64,000 nt of DNA from DASQFQ01 sp963805525 (lineage in GTDB: Bacteria > Actinomycetota > Thermoleophilia > Solirubrobacterales > Solirubrobacteraceae), in assembly GCA_963805525.1 (NCBI GenBank), contig CAWDUT010000007.1:1388106-1452105 (forward strand), written 5' to 3'. Below, one piece after another: positions 35,452 to 43,828 of the stretch. Numbering within the stretch: the first letter of the stretch is position 1; each line of letters begins with the position of its first letter. The position numbers were made by a program, and so were the translations under genes. Under the pieces are notes generated by a model. That model was not told where the DNA came from. It was given only the letters and a program-made list of their open reading frames with translations, and did not search any database.

Positions 35452-36641
35452 GCGCGCTCACCTGCGGGCAACGGACGCGCCGGCGACGGCACGACCGACG
35501 GCGCGGGCTGATGGTGTGCCGCATGTTCGGCCTCGACACTCGGCGAGAACCAGTGCTGAGCGATCGCCGTGGGCACGATCGCCGACAGAACGACCACCGT
35601 GACCAGGAGCGAGAACTGGGTGCGGTCGATGATCCCCGCGTTGAGCCCATATAGCGAGCTGATCGTCCCGAACGTCAGCCCGGTGCTCATCAGCAGCGTG
35701 GTGAACGTCGCATGCTCGGGAACCGCGCGCCGCGCGAGCGGGAGCACCAGGCTGATCTTGGGCACCATCTTCGCCGCGACCAGCAGGCCCAGGACCCCGA
35801 GGTTGGCGAACACCGCGCCGAGGCTCACGTTCATGCCGCCGCGCAGGAAGAAGAAGGGCGTCAAGAACGCGAAGGCGACGACGCGCAAGCGCTCCTGCTC
35901 CTTGCGGCGGCGGCGATAGTGGCGGCTCATCACCAGTCCGAGTACGAAGGCCGGCAGCACGGCATGCCCCTGAGCCCGGTCGGCGAGCACCATCAGCACG
36001 AAAAGGCAGGCGAAGACGAGCTTGATCTCCGGCTCGATCACGCGATCGCCGTAGCGCTGGAAGAACCAGGGCGCGATCTTCGGGAGCACCACGATCGCAG
36101 CGACTGACACCGCCAGGAAGATCGGGAACCAGGCGTTCGGCTTGATGAAGATCGCCGACAGCGCGATCGCGGTTCCCATGTCGGTCACGAAGCACGCGCT
36201 CATGATCAGCTTGCCGATCCGCGTCTGGTTGAGGCCGGTCTCGACCAGCACCGCGTAGACGACGGCAAGGCTCGTCGTCGACAGCGCCGTGCCGGCGATC
36301 AACGACGCCTTCATGGTCCACCCGAGCAAGCCGACCGCCACCGCCCACGCCACCACGAACGGCCCAACGAACGACACCAGGCCGATGCTCACCGAGGCGC
36401 CGAAGCGCTCGCGGAAGTCATCGGGATCGACCTCCGCCCCCGCCAGGAACGTGAGCACGATGCTCGCGAACTGCGCGATGAAGACCAGCCACGGCGTGCC
36501 GGCGTCGAGATGGAACGCGTTGCCGACCACCACCCCCAGCGCGAGCTCGAGCAGCGCGACCGAGATCCCCAGCTCGACCGACAGCATGCTTGCCAGCACC
36601 ACCGTGCCGGCCAGCACCGCCGCCAGCTCGACCGGCGTCAC
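35448..36641 (-). CDS. CPA2-type (Kef-like) cation/proton antiporter
   Basis: 397 aa, about twelve helices. FLAGAEVDPDDFRE at ~65, TALSTTSLAVVYAVLVETG at ~120, CFVTDMGTAIA at ~150 (ion-site Asp) and FFFLRGGMNVSL at ~270 are typical of Na+/H+ or K+/H+ exchangers of the monovalent cation:proton antiporter-2 family. No C-terminal TrkA-N domain; the separate UspA gene (4-base overlap) may serve a regulatory role. Confidence 0.85.
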   Translation of the reverse strand: MTPVELAAVLAGTVVLASMLSVELGISVALLELALGVVVGNAFHLDAGTPWLVFIAQFASIVLTFLAGAEVDPDDFRERFGASVSIGLVSFVGPFVVAWAVAVGLLGWTMKASLIAGTALSTTSLAVVYAVLVETGLNQTRIGKLIMSACFVTDMGTAIALSAIFIKPNAWFPIFLAVSVAAIVVLPKIAPWFFQRYGDRVIEPEIKLVFACLFVLMVLADRAQGHAVLPAFVLGLVMSRHYRRRRKEQERLRVVAFAFLTPFFFLRGGMNVSLGAVFANLGVLGLLVAAKMVPKISLVLPLARRAVPEHATFTTLLMSTGLTFGTISSLYGLNAGIIDRTQFSLLVTVVVLSAIVPTAIAQHWFSPSVEAEHAAHHQPAPSVVPSPARPLPAGERA

Positions 36642-37123
36642 GGCTCGCTCCGCTCGACGTCGTCCTCACGCGCGACGAGCGGCGCCTCGGCTGCCCGGTT
36701 CCCGATCCGTCGCAGCCGGCCGCGCCGGCTTCGGCGCGCGACGTAGCGGCCGAAGCGGCGCTCGAAATCGTCCCACCAGATCGGCTCGCCCGCGGCGGTG
36801 CGGCAATCGAGATATGCGCGCAGCGGAGCCAGCGACGCAAACCCCATCGCCACCGCCTGCAGCGCGGCAAGGCACCCCAGGCACGCCAGCACCAACGCCC
36901 ATCGATCCACCGCGTTCACGAAGCTCGATGCGACGAGGGCGCCCGTCACGACGACACATGCGCGTCGCCCCGTGGCGAGCCACGGGAAGAACTGATCCCT
37001 ACCGGTTGCGACGCCCACCGCGACGCTGGCCACCAGCGCGACGACACATGCCGCGTCAGCGAGGATCGCTACGGCGCTGGAAACGGCTAAGGCTGCAACG
37101 GGCTCCAAGAGACCTCCACTCAA
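36638..37123 (-). CDS. Membrane protein of unknown function
   Basis: 161 aa with three or four hydrophobic helices (~10-40, 50-70, 75-100) and a basic, Arg-rich cytoplasmic tail containing WWDDFERRFGRYV. First gene of the nine-gene minus-strand operon, overlapping the antiporter start by 4 bases. No family recognised. Confidence 0.65.
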   Translation of the reverse strand: MSGGLLEPVAALAVSSAVAILADAACVVALVASVAVGVATGRDQFFPWLATGRRACVVVTGALVASSFVNAVDRWALVLACLGCLAALQAVAMGFASLAPLRAYLDCRTAAGEPIWWDDFERRFGRYVARRSRRGRLRRIGNRAAEAPLVAREDDVERSEP

Positions 37124-37260
37124 CGTCAGACGACGGTTGGGTAGAGGCCATCAGCGGAGGAGCCGCGGTTGCCGAGCCCTTACAGCGGGCCGAGAGCGAG
37201 CCTCATCGCTCTCCGCGGAGCATACCGCCGCGCGGGCGATCACGAACCCGCATCGGCAGC

Positions 37261-38538
37261 TCAGCCGAGCGCCACGGCGGCGCGGCCCGCGTAGCGGGCG
37301 GCCGCCCCGAGCTCTTCTTCGATGCGGATCAGCTGGTTGTACTTCGCGACGCGCTCGGACCGAGCCGGCGCGCCGGACTTGATCTGGCCCACACCCGTTG
37401 CCACCACGAGGTCGGCGATGAACGTGTCCTCCGTCTCGCCCGAACGGTGCGAGATGACCGCTCGATAGCCCGCATCACGTGCGAGCGCGATCGTGTCGAG
37501 CGTCTCAGTGAGCGTCCCGATCTGGTTGAGCTTGATCAGAATCGAGTTGGCCACCCCACGCTCGATGCCCTCACGCAGGATCGCCGGGTTCGTCACGAAG
37601 ATGTCGTCGCCGACGAGCTGCACGCGGTCGCCGAGTCGCTCGGTCAGCGAGATCCAGCCGTCCCAGTCCTGCTCGGCCATCCCGTCCTCCAACGACAGCA
37701 CCGGATAGCGGTCACAGACACCGACCCAGTAGTCGACCAACTCGGCCGGGGTCAGCGAGCGGCCCTCCCCCGCGAGCTCGTAGCGGCCGTCGCGAAAGAA
37801 CTCACTCGCGGCCGGATCCAGGCAGATCGCGACGTCGTCGTCCGGTCGATAGCCGGCCGCCTCGATCGCCGTCACGAGCAGCTCCAGCGGCGCCTCGTTC
37901 GACTCCAGTGCCGGCGCGAACCCGCCCTCGTCGCCGACGCCCGAGGTCAACCCGCGCTGCTTGAGCGTGCCCTTGAGCTGCTGGTAGACCTCCGCCCCCA
38001 TCTGGACCGCCTGCGCGAAGGAGTCCGCGCCGACCGGGGCCACCATGAACTCCTGGAAGTCGACCGGATTGTCGGCATGCACGCCGCCGTTGAGCACGTT
38101 CATCGTCGGCACCGGCAGGAGGTTGGCCTCCTCACCGCCCAGATAGCGCCACAGCGGCTGCCCGACCTCCCCCGCCGCCGCTCGCGCCGCCGCCATCGAA
38201 ACCCCGAGGATCGCGTTCGCGCCCAGCCGCGACTTGCCATCGGTCCCGTCGAGCTCGATCATCGCCTCGTCGAGCCCTCGTTGGTCCAGCGCGTCACGGC
38301 CCCGAGCCGTGTCCGAGATCTCGCCGTTTACGTTTGCGATCGCGCGGGTCACTCCCTTGCCACCGAAGGGACCGTCGCCGTCGCGCAGCTCGAGCGCCTC
38401 CCGTGTGCCGGTCGACGCGCCCGATGGGACCGCGGCCCGGCCGCGGGCGCCCGACGCGAGGCGGACGTCGACCTCGACCGTCGGGTTGCCGCGGCTGTCA
38501 AGGATCTGACGGGCATGGACCTGCTCGATCTGACTCAT
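37261..38538 (-). CDS. eno: Enolase
   Basis: 425 aa from ATG 38538. Glycolytic dehydration of 2-phosphoglycerate. ARQILDSRGNPTVEVD at the start, GDEGGFAP at ~205, SLEDGMAEQDWDGW at ~280, GDDIFVTN at ~310, LIKLNQIGTLTET at ~335 and SHRSGETED at ~367 are all present. An open frame runs 34 codons further upstream but lacks support. It stands alone, divergent from the ArsR gene. Whether it is the only enolase or a second copy cannot be told here. Confidence 0.95.
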   Translation of the reverse strand: MSQIEQVHARQILDSRGNPTVEVDVRLASGARGRAAVPSGASTGTREALELRDGDGPFGGKGVTRAIANVNGEISDTARGRDALDQRGLDEAMIELDGTDGKSRLGANAILGVSMAAARAAAGEVGQPLWRYLGGEEANLLPVPTMNVLNGGVHADNPVDFQEFMVAPVGADSFAQAVQMGAEVYQQLKGTLKQRGLTSGVGDEGGFAPALESNEAPLELLVTAIEAAGYRPDDDVAICLDPAASEFFRDGRYELAGEGRSLTPAELVDYWVGVCDRYPVLSLEDGMAEQDWDGWISLTERLGDRVQLVGDDIFVTNPAILREGIERGVANSILIKLNQIGTLTETLDTIALARDAGYRAVISHRSGETEDTFIADLVVATGVGQIKSGAPARSERVAKYNQLIRIEEELGAAARYAGRAAVALG

Positions 38539-38659
38539 GCCTCCACCGTCGCGCATCGCAGCGCCCGCCGCAAGCGGGGTCTCATGGTGCGGCCGAGCGT
38601 TTTGGCGTACTCCGACCCACTCGACGCCACGGCCCCGCACACCTGAAGACTTGTGCAGC

Positions 38660-38665
38660 TATGCT
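38660..38665 (+). promoter_or_regulatory. Candidate -10 box, possibly leaderless arsR transcript
   Basis: TATGCT ends 6 bases before the ATG at 38672. In actinobacteria a TANNNT box about 7 bases before the start codon usually marks a leaderless mRNA. No Shine-Dalgarno sequence precedes the ATG, which agrees. No good -35 is seen. Confidence 0.45.
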
Positions 38666-38671
38666 TGCGTC

Positions 38672-39040
38672 ATGGCGCACGGACGACACCAGCCCGACCC
38701 TGCACAACTCGATGTCGAATTCGCGAGCGTCATCGCGGAGACTATGCAGGCCCTCGCCACCCCGAGCCGCGTCCTCATCCTGGGCCGGCTCCACGCCGGA
38801 GCCTGCTCGGTCAACGAGCTCGCCGAGTCGGTGGGCATGGCGCCGTCGGCGGTATCCCATCAGCTGCGGCTGCTGCGCCACCTCGGACTGGTCGTCGGGC
38901 AGCGCGATGGCCGACGGATCGTCTACGACCTCTACGACGACCACGTCGGCGAACTCCTCGAACAAGCCATCTCGCACGTCGAGCATGTCCAGCAGGGGCT
39001 CGCACTCCGCGTCTCGCAGCGGCAACTCGCGGAGGCCTAG
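38672..39040 (+). CDS. ArsR/SmtB-family metal-responsive repressor
   Basis: 122 aa winged helix: ALATPSRVLILGRLHAGACSVNELAESVGMAPSAVSHQLRLLRHLGLV (in part) is the recognition region. The C-terminal helix has DLYDDHVGELLEQAISHVEH with Asp and His placed like the alpha-5 Zn site of SmtB/CzrA (DxH...HxxH-like). It should repress the CDF efflux gene two bases downstream and release on metal binding. Confidence 0.87.
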   Translation: MAHGRHQPDPAQLDVEFASVIAETMQALATPSRVLILGRLHAGACSVNELAESVGMAPSAVSHQLRLLRHLGLVVGQRDGRRIVYDLYDDHVGELLEQAISHVEHVQQGLALRVSQRQLAEA

Positions 39041-39042
39041 CC

Positions 39043-39717
39043 ATGGCCACGTCCGGTCCGACACGCGCGGAGGCTCCGCGCACACATGATCACGCCCACG
39101 GCCACTCGCACGGCCTCGTCCACCAGTCGATCAAGCGCTCGCGCGACGGCATCCGCGCAGTGCTGCTGGCCCTGGGCGTCCTCGGCCTCACGGCGATCGC
39201 GCAGACCGTCGTCTTCTCGCTGTCGGGCTCCGTCGCACTGCTCGCGGACCTCATCCACAACTTCGGCGACGCGCTGACCGCCGTCCCGCTCGGCATCGCC
39301 TTCCTGCTGCGGTCCGAGCGCGCCGAGCGCGGCGCCGGCCTGTTCGTGGTCGCCGCCATCTTCATCTCCGCCGTCGTCGCCGGAGTCGAGGCCGTCCGCC
39401 GTCTCATCGACCCGACACCGCTAGACCACCTCTGGGCGCTCGCCGCCGCCGGCGCCATCGGCTACCTCGGCAACGTCGTCGCCGCGAAGATCCGCACCCG
39501 CGCCGGCGAGCGCCTGGACAGCCCCGCGCTCATCGCCGACGGCCACCACGCCCGTGCCGACGCCTACGTGTCTCTGGCCGTCATCGCCTCAGCCGTGGTC
39601 GTCGCTGTCGGCGTGCCCGTCGCCGACCCGCTCATCGGCCTGGCGATCACGCTCGTGATCCTCCGCATCACCTGGCAGTCCTGGCAGACGGTCGCCGGCC
39701 ACGACCACCGTCACTAG
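39043..39717 (+). CDS. Cation diffusion facilitator family metal efflux protein
   Basis: 224 aa. His-rich N-terminus (HDHAHGHSHG), six helices, metal site pairs LLADLIHNFGD (D-x3-H-x2-D-like) and ALIADGHHARADAYVS (H-x3-D). Exports Zn2+ or a similar divalent ion against protons. It is shorter than typical CDFs, ending just after the last helix with VAGHDHRH, so the usual C-terminal cytoplasmic domain is missing. Confidence 0.87.
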   Translation: MATSGPTRAEAPRTHDHAHGHSHGLVHQSIKRSRDGIRAVLLALGVLGLTAIAQTVVFSLSGSVALLADLIHNFGDALTAVPLGIAFLLRSERAERGAGLFVVAAIFISAVVAGVEAVRRLIDPTPLDHLWALAAAGAIGYLGNVVAAKIRTRAGERLDSPALIADGHHARADAYVSLAVIASAVVVAVGVPVADPLIGLAITLVILRITWQSWQTVAGHDHRH

Positions 39718-40080
39718 GTATGTGGCGTTCGCAAAGTGGATGCATCCAGCCGGCCGTCTCCGCTGCGATCGACCGCGACTCTCCTCACGCCGGGCCGTGC
39801 GGACATGTCCCCTCTTACGTTCCCACGCCCCTCAAGGCCAGCTATAGAGCCAAAGCGCAGCGGAATCATGATCCGCGCACCACTGCTGCGACCGTCACAC
39901 GCGCAGCGGGACGCGGGCTGCGGCGAGCGTGGTCGCAAACGTGTGCCCGGTCTGTTGGTCTGTACGTGGGACGGCATGCTGCGCAGCCGCGTTGTGCAGG
40001 CGCTCGAGGTGGCCCTCGGCCCGGACTGGCAGCAGAGCGCGCGTCCCCTCGACGCCTAGCGGGCCCTGCCTGGATCAGCT
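39718..40080. other. 363-base gap with no recognised gene
   Basis: Convergent intergenic space between the CDF and TauE genes. One open frame of 107 codons (39736-40059, plus) ends in ALEVALGPDWQQSARPLDA, but it has no ribosome site, shows atypical composition and resembles nothing I know. A less GC-rich patch lies at 39835-39875. I call no feature here. Confidence 0.5.
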
Positions 40081-40854
40081 CTACGTGCCGGGCGGCCCGC
40101 CGAGCGCCACCGTGTCGACGAGCAGAAACAGCGCCACGAGGGTGACGACGACCGCGAAGCCGCGCCCGAGATGGGCCTGCGGCAGCCGGCTGCCGACCAT
40201 CGTGCCGATGAGCGCCCCGAGGGCGGTCGAGCCCGCAAGCAGCAGCGTGACCGGCAAGTCGAGCTTGGCGCCCTCGAGCAGGTGCGACGTGAGGGCCGCG
40301 ATGCCGGTCAGCGTGATGATCACCAGCGAGGTGGCAACGCCGCGGCGGAAGCTCAGTCCGAGCCAGAGCGTGAGCACCGGGACGATGACGAAGCCGCCGC
40401 CGACCCCGAAGAAGCCGGTGAGGGCGCCGACGCCGAGACCGGCGAGCAGCACGCGAGCGAGGGCGACAGGGGGGCAGTCGCCGTTGGGCTCGTCGCGATT
40501 GGCGCCGGCGCGCTGCCAGGTCGCTCCGGCAGCGACGAGCATGATCGGGACGAACGCGAGAATCAGCGCGCGCCCGCTGACGTGCTGGTTGGCGATTGTG
40601 CCGAGGAGTGACCCCGCGGCGGCGGGCAGCGAGAACGTCAGCGCCATCCGCCAGCAGACGTGCCCGTGGCGGGCGAGCGATCCGGCCCCCACCCCCGCAG
40701 CGAGCGCGACGACGATGAGCGACGCGGTCGAGGCGGGGCTTACCGGCTCGCCGAGGACGTAGACGAGCACGGGGAGCGCCAGGATGGCTCCGCCGCCGCC
40801 GACGGCCCCGACGACCAGCCCGATGGCGATCCCGAACGGGATCGCTAGGAGCAC
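40081..40854 (-). CDS. TauE/SafE family sulfite/sulfonate exporter
   Basis: 257 aa, eight predicted helices in two repeats, each starting with a Gly-rich turn (VGAVGGGGAILALPVL at ~15 and TGFFGVGGGFVIVPVL at ~140), the family hallmark. TauE/SafE proteins export sulfite, sulfoacetate or related anions. It overlaps the molybdoenzyme stop by 10 bases, so disposal of sulfite formed by this operon is the likely role. Confidence 0.87.
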   Translation of the reverse strand: MLLAIPFGIAIGLVVGAVGGGGAILALPVLVYVLGEPVSPASTASLIVVALAAGVGAGSLARHGHVCWRMALTFSLPAAAGSLLGTIANQHVSGRALILAFVPIMLVAAGATWQRAGANRDEPNGDCPPVALARVLLAGLGVGALTGFFGVGGGFVIVPVLTLWLGLSFRRGVATSLVIITLTGIAALTSHLLEGAKLDLPVTLLLAGSTALGALIGTMVGSRLPQAHLGRGFAVVVTLVALFLLVDTVALGGPPGT

Positions 40855-43817
40855 GCGTCAGCCTTGGAGCCCACCGGACCCCAGACCGCTTCCGGATCCC
40901 AGTCGACCAGGTCGGCGAGCTCGTCGGCGCGCGGGGCGTTCGCCGCGTCGTGCGCGCGGCGCGCCGCTCGCGTGCGCTCGTCCTGTGGCAGCGCGTAGGC
41001 GTCCAGCACCGGCTTGACCGGCCGGAACAGCCAGATCGGCCGCCGCAGCTCGCCGGTTGCGGGCCGCGCGAGCGCCAGCCATTTGCGGTAGACGGCGCGC
41101 GCCTTGGCGAGGTCGACGTGGATATCGGCGTACCGGTCGCCGGGCGCGGCCACGCGCACCCGGACCTTCTGATGCCAGCAGTGCATGCCGCTGATCGGGT
41201 CGGGGTGCACCGGGAACGTGATGTTCTGGTGCACGCCGGCGTCGCTCCACCAGACCCGGCTCGAGCTCGGGTCCTCCGACTCCCAGGGCGATACGCCGTG
41301 GATCCGCCGGAACGTGACGCTCTCGCTCTCCTCGCTCATGTCCACGAGCGCCGAGGACCAGCGCTCGTTGCCCTTGTCCTCCTTGAGCCGCCAGCGGCCC
41401 ATGTGGTGGGAGGCGGCGACGACGCCCGGGCGGATGCCCTCGGTGACCAACGCCTTGATGACGAAGTAGCCGATCTCGGTCTCCACGCGCGCGAGCTGCC
41501 CGGTCTCGAGGCCGATGCGCTCCGCATCCTCGGGGCAGACGAGCAGCGGGTGGGTGTGCGAGAGCTCGTTGAGGAACTTGGCGTTGCCGGAGCGCGAGTG
41601 GATGAGGGTCGGTAGCCGGTAGGTGGGCAGGAGGACGTACTGGCCGCGGTCGTGGTCGATCAGCGAGTGGTGGACGTGGCTGCGGAGGTAGTGCGGCGTG
41701 GCCATCTCGGCCCAGCCCCACTCGATCAGCTCGGGCTGGAGCAGTTCGAGTTTGCGCGACGGCGTGTTGAAGCCGCGCCGGGCCACGCCGTCCACGACGG
41801 CGGCGATCGTGTCCGGGCGGCCCGTCAGCGGCAGGTGCCCCGGGTCGAAGCCGCGGGTCGTCAGCGTGTCCTCAACGCCCTTGACGTCGCTGTCGCCCGG
41901 GTCCTCGACCGGCTGCTCATGGCCGGCGTAGTCGTCGCGCGAGATCTCGACGGCGCCGTACTTGCGCATGTAGCCGAGGGGGTCGAGGCCCTCCGCTGCC
42001 GCCTTCTCCGGGAGGCCGGGCACGGAGTTCTCGAACATCCAGCGGTAGTACTCCTCGAGGCGGATCTTCTCACCGGGGCGGTACGGCGACTCGTAGTAGC
42101 GGCGGATGCCGAGCGACCCGTCGGGATCGGCGCGCCATGAGACCTCGATCCAGAACTCGCCTTCCTCCCACACCTCGCCCGGGTTGGCCTCGTAGGTGAA
42201 CTCGACCTCTTGGCCGGCGCGCTGCATCGCGACGCGCCGGACCGGCTGGCGGAAGCCGAGCCAGCGGCCGGCGTGGGTCTCGTAGGAGTGCGTGTCGTGG
42301 CGCTCGGGGCCGTGCCCCATCGGCAGCACGTAGTCCGCCCACCACGCGGTCTCCGACCACGTGGGCGTCATGGCGCCGTGGAGCCCGACCGCGTTCTCGT
42401 CGCGCAGCGCGCGCATCCACGAGTAGCCGTCGGGATAGGTCCACACGGGGTTGAGCACGCGCGTGAACAGCACCGCCTGCGAGCCGCGGTCGCCGTCGAG
42501 CAGGAAGTGCGGGTAGAGGATGCTCATCTCGTTGTGGGCGAGCGGGTACTCGCGCGGCCAGTTGAGCTCGTTCCACTGCAGGTTGGGCGTCGGCTTGCGC
42601 CACGGGGCAGGGATGAACTTGTTCCACGCGTTGGCCGACACGCCGCCCTGGGTGCCGACCGACCCGGTGAGCACGTTGAGCATCCACAGCGCGCGCGTGA
42701 TCTGCCAGCCGTGCAGGTTCCCGGCCGCCGCGGCGCGCCAGATGTGCGAGCAGAATGCCGGCGCGGCCGCGGCGATCTCGCGCGCGACCTGGACGACGGT
42801 GTGCGCGGGGACGCCGGTCTCCGCCTCGGCGAACTCCGGGGTGTAGCGCTCGTACTCGCGCCGCAGCTCGAGCAGGAAGTTGGCGAACGTCGGCTCGGCG
42901 CCGGGGGCCCGGTACTCGAGGTAGGTGCGCCAGTTCACCCACCGGCGGACGAACTCGTGGTCGATGAGATCCTCGTCGAGCAGCACCTTGGCCATCGCGA
43001 GCAGCAGCGCCGCCTCGGTGCCCGGCCAGGTCGGCAGCCAGTAGTCGCTCATCGACGCCGTGTTCGACAGCCGCGGATCGATGACCGCGACCTTGCTGCC
43101 CCGATGCTTGCTCTCGACGATCCGCTGGGCGTGCGGGTTGAAGTAGTGCCCGGACTCGAGGTGGGCCGAGACCAGCAGCGTGAACTTCGCGTTCGCGTAG
43201 TCCGGCGACGGGCGATCGGTGCCCATCCAGAGCCCGTAGCCCGCGCGGCCGCCCGAGGAGCAGACGTTGGTGTGCGAGTTGTGCCCGTCGGATCCCCACG
43301 TCTCGAGGAAGCGGTCGGCGAAGCCGTCCTCCCCCGGGCGGCCGACGAAGTACATGACGTCGTTCGGGCGTCCGGCCGCGAAGGCGTCGTGCATCCGCTC
43401 GGCGAACGTGTCGAGCACGTGATCCCAGCTCACGCGCTCCCACTCGCCGGAGCCGCGGGGGCCCCTGCGTCGCTGCGGATAGAGGATCCGCTCCGGATCG
43501 TGGATCTGGTTGATCGTGGCCGGCCCCTTGGCGCAGTTGCGCCCGCGGCTGCCGGGGTGATGCGGGTTGCCTTCCAGCTTGCGGACCTCGAAGGTCTCCT
43601 TGTCCACGTACGCGAGCAGCCCGCACGCCGATTCGCAGTTGAAGCAGACCGTCGGCACGAGCGTGTAGGCGCGCTCGACCTTGCGCGGCCAGGCGCTCGG
43701 GTCGTACTCGCGATAGTCGTCCCAGCGCTCAGGCGGCGGGTACGTCTCCAGACGGCGTCCCTGCTCCCCATAGCCCGTGGGCCGGCGAGCTCCCTTGCGC
43801 TCGATGCCTCCTGTCAT
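40845..43817 (-). CDS. SoeA-like molybdopterin oxidoreductase, probable sulfite dehydrogenase catalytic subunit
   Basis: 990 aa from ATG 43817. DMSO-reductase superfamily: [4Fe-4S] ligands Cys58, Cys61, Cys65 and Cys95 (VCFNCESAC, NCAKG), likely molybdenum ligand Cys186 in NVCSSGG, and a C-terminal dinucleotide-binding barrel (GMHCWHQKVRV region). No twin-arginine signal, so it should face the cytoplasm, as SoeA does. Polysulfide/thiosulfate and tetrathionate reductases share this fold; length, cytoplasmic location and the adjoining Fe-S/NrfD partner, SQR and persulfide dioxygenase favour quinone-linked oxidation of sulfite to sulfate. The family call is firm, the substrate inferred. Confidence 0.8.
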   Translation of the reverse strand: MTGGIERKGARRPTGYGEQGRRLETYPPPERWDDYREYDPSAWPRKVERAYTLVPTVCFNCESACGLLAYVDKETFEVRKLEGNPHHPGSRGRNCAKGPATINQIHDPERILYPQRRRGPRGSGEWERVSWDHVLDTFAERMHDAFAAGRPNDVMYFVGRPGEDGFADRFLETWGSDGHNSHTNVCSSGGRAGYGLWMGTDRPSPDYANAKFTLLVSAHLESGHYFNPHAQRIVESKHRGSKVAVIDPRLSNTASMSDYWLPTWPGTEAALLLAMAKVLLDEDLIDHEFVRRWVNWRTYLEYRAPGAEPTFANFLLELRREYERYTPEFAEAETGVPAHTVVQVAREIAAAAPAFCSHIWRAAAAGNLHGWQITRALWMLNVLTGSVGTQGGVSANAWNKFIPAPWRKPTPNLQWNELNWPREYPLAHNEMSILYPHFLLDGDRGSQAVLFTRVLNPVWTYPDGYSWMRALRDENAVGLHGAMTPTWSETAWWADYVLPMGHGPERHDTHSYETHAGRWLGFRQPVRRVAMQRAGQEVEFTYEANPGEVWEEGEFWIEVSWRADPDGSLGIRRYYESPYRPGEKIRLEEYYRWMFENSVPGLPEKAAAEGLDPLGYMRKYGAVEISRDDYAGHEQPVEDPGDSDVKGVEDTLTTRGFDPGHLPLTGRPDTIAAVVDGVARRGFNTPSRKLELLQPELIEWGWAEMATPHYLRSHVHHSLIDHDRGQYVLLPTYRLPTLIHSRSGNAKFLNELSHTHPLLVCPEDAERIGLETGQLARVETEIGYFVIKALVTEGIRPGVVAASHHMGRWRLKEDKGNERWSSALVDMSEESESVTFRRIHGVSPWESEDPSSSRVWWSDAGVHQNITFPVHPDPISGMHCWHQKVRVRVAAPGDRYADIHVDLAKARAVYRKWLALARPATGELRRPIWLFRPVKPVLDAYALPQDERTRAARRAHDAANAPRADELADLVDWDPEAVWGPVGSKADACS

Positions 43818-43828
43818 GCGCTTCCTCC

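Noticed and set aside
39736..40059. 107-codon plus-strand frame in the gap after the CDF gene
   Set aside because: No ribosome site, no recognisable domain and uneven composition.
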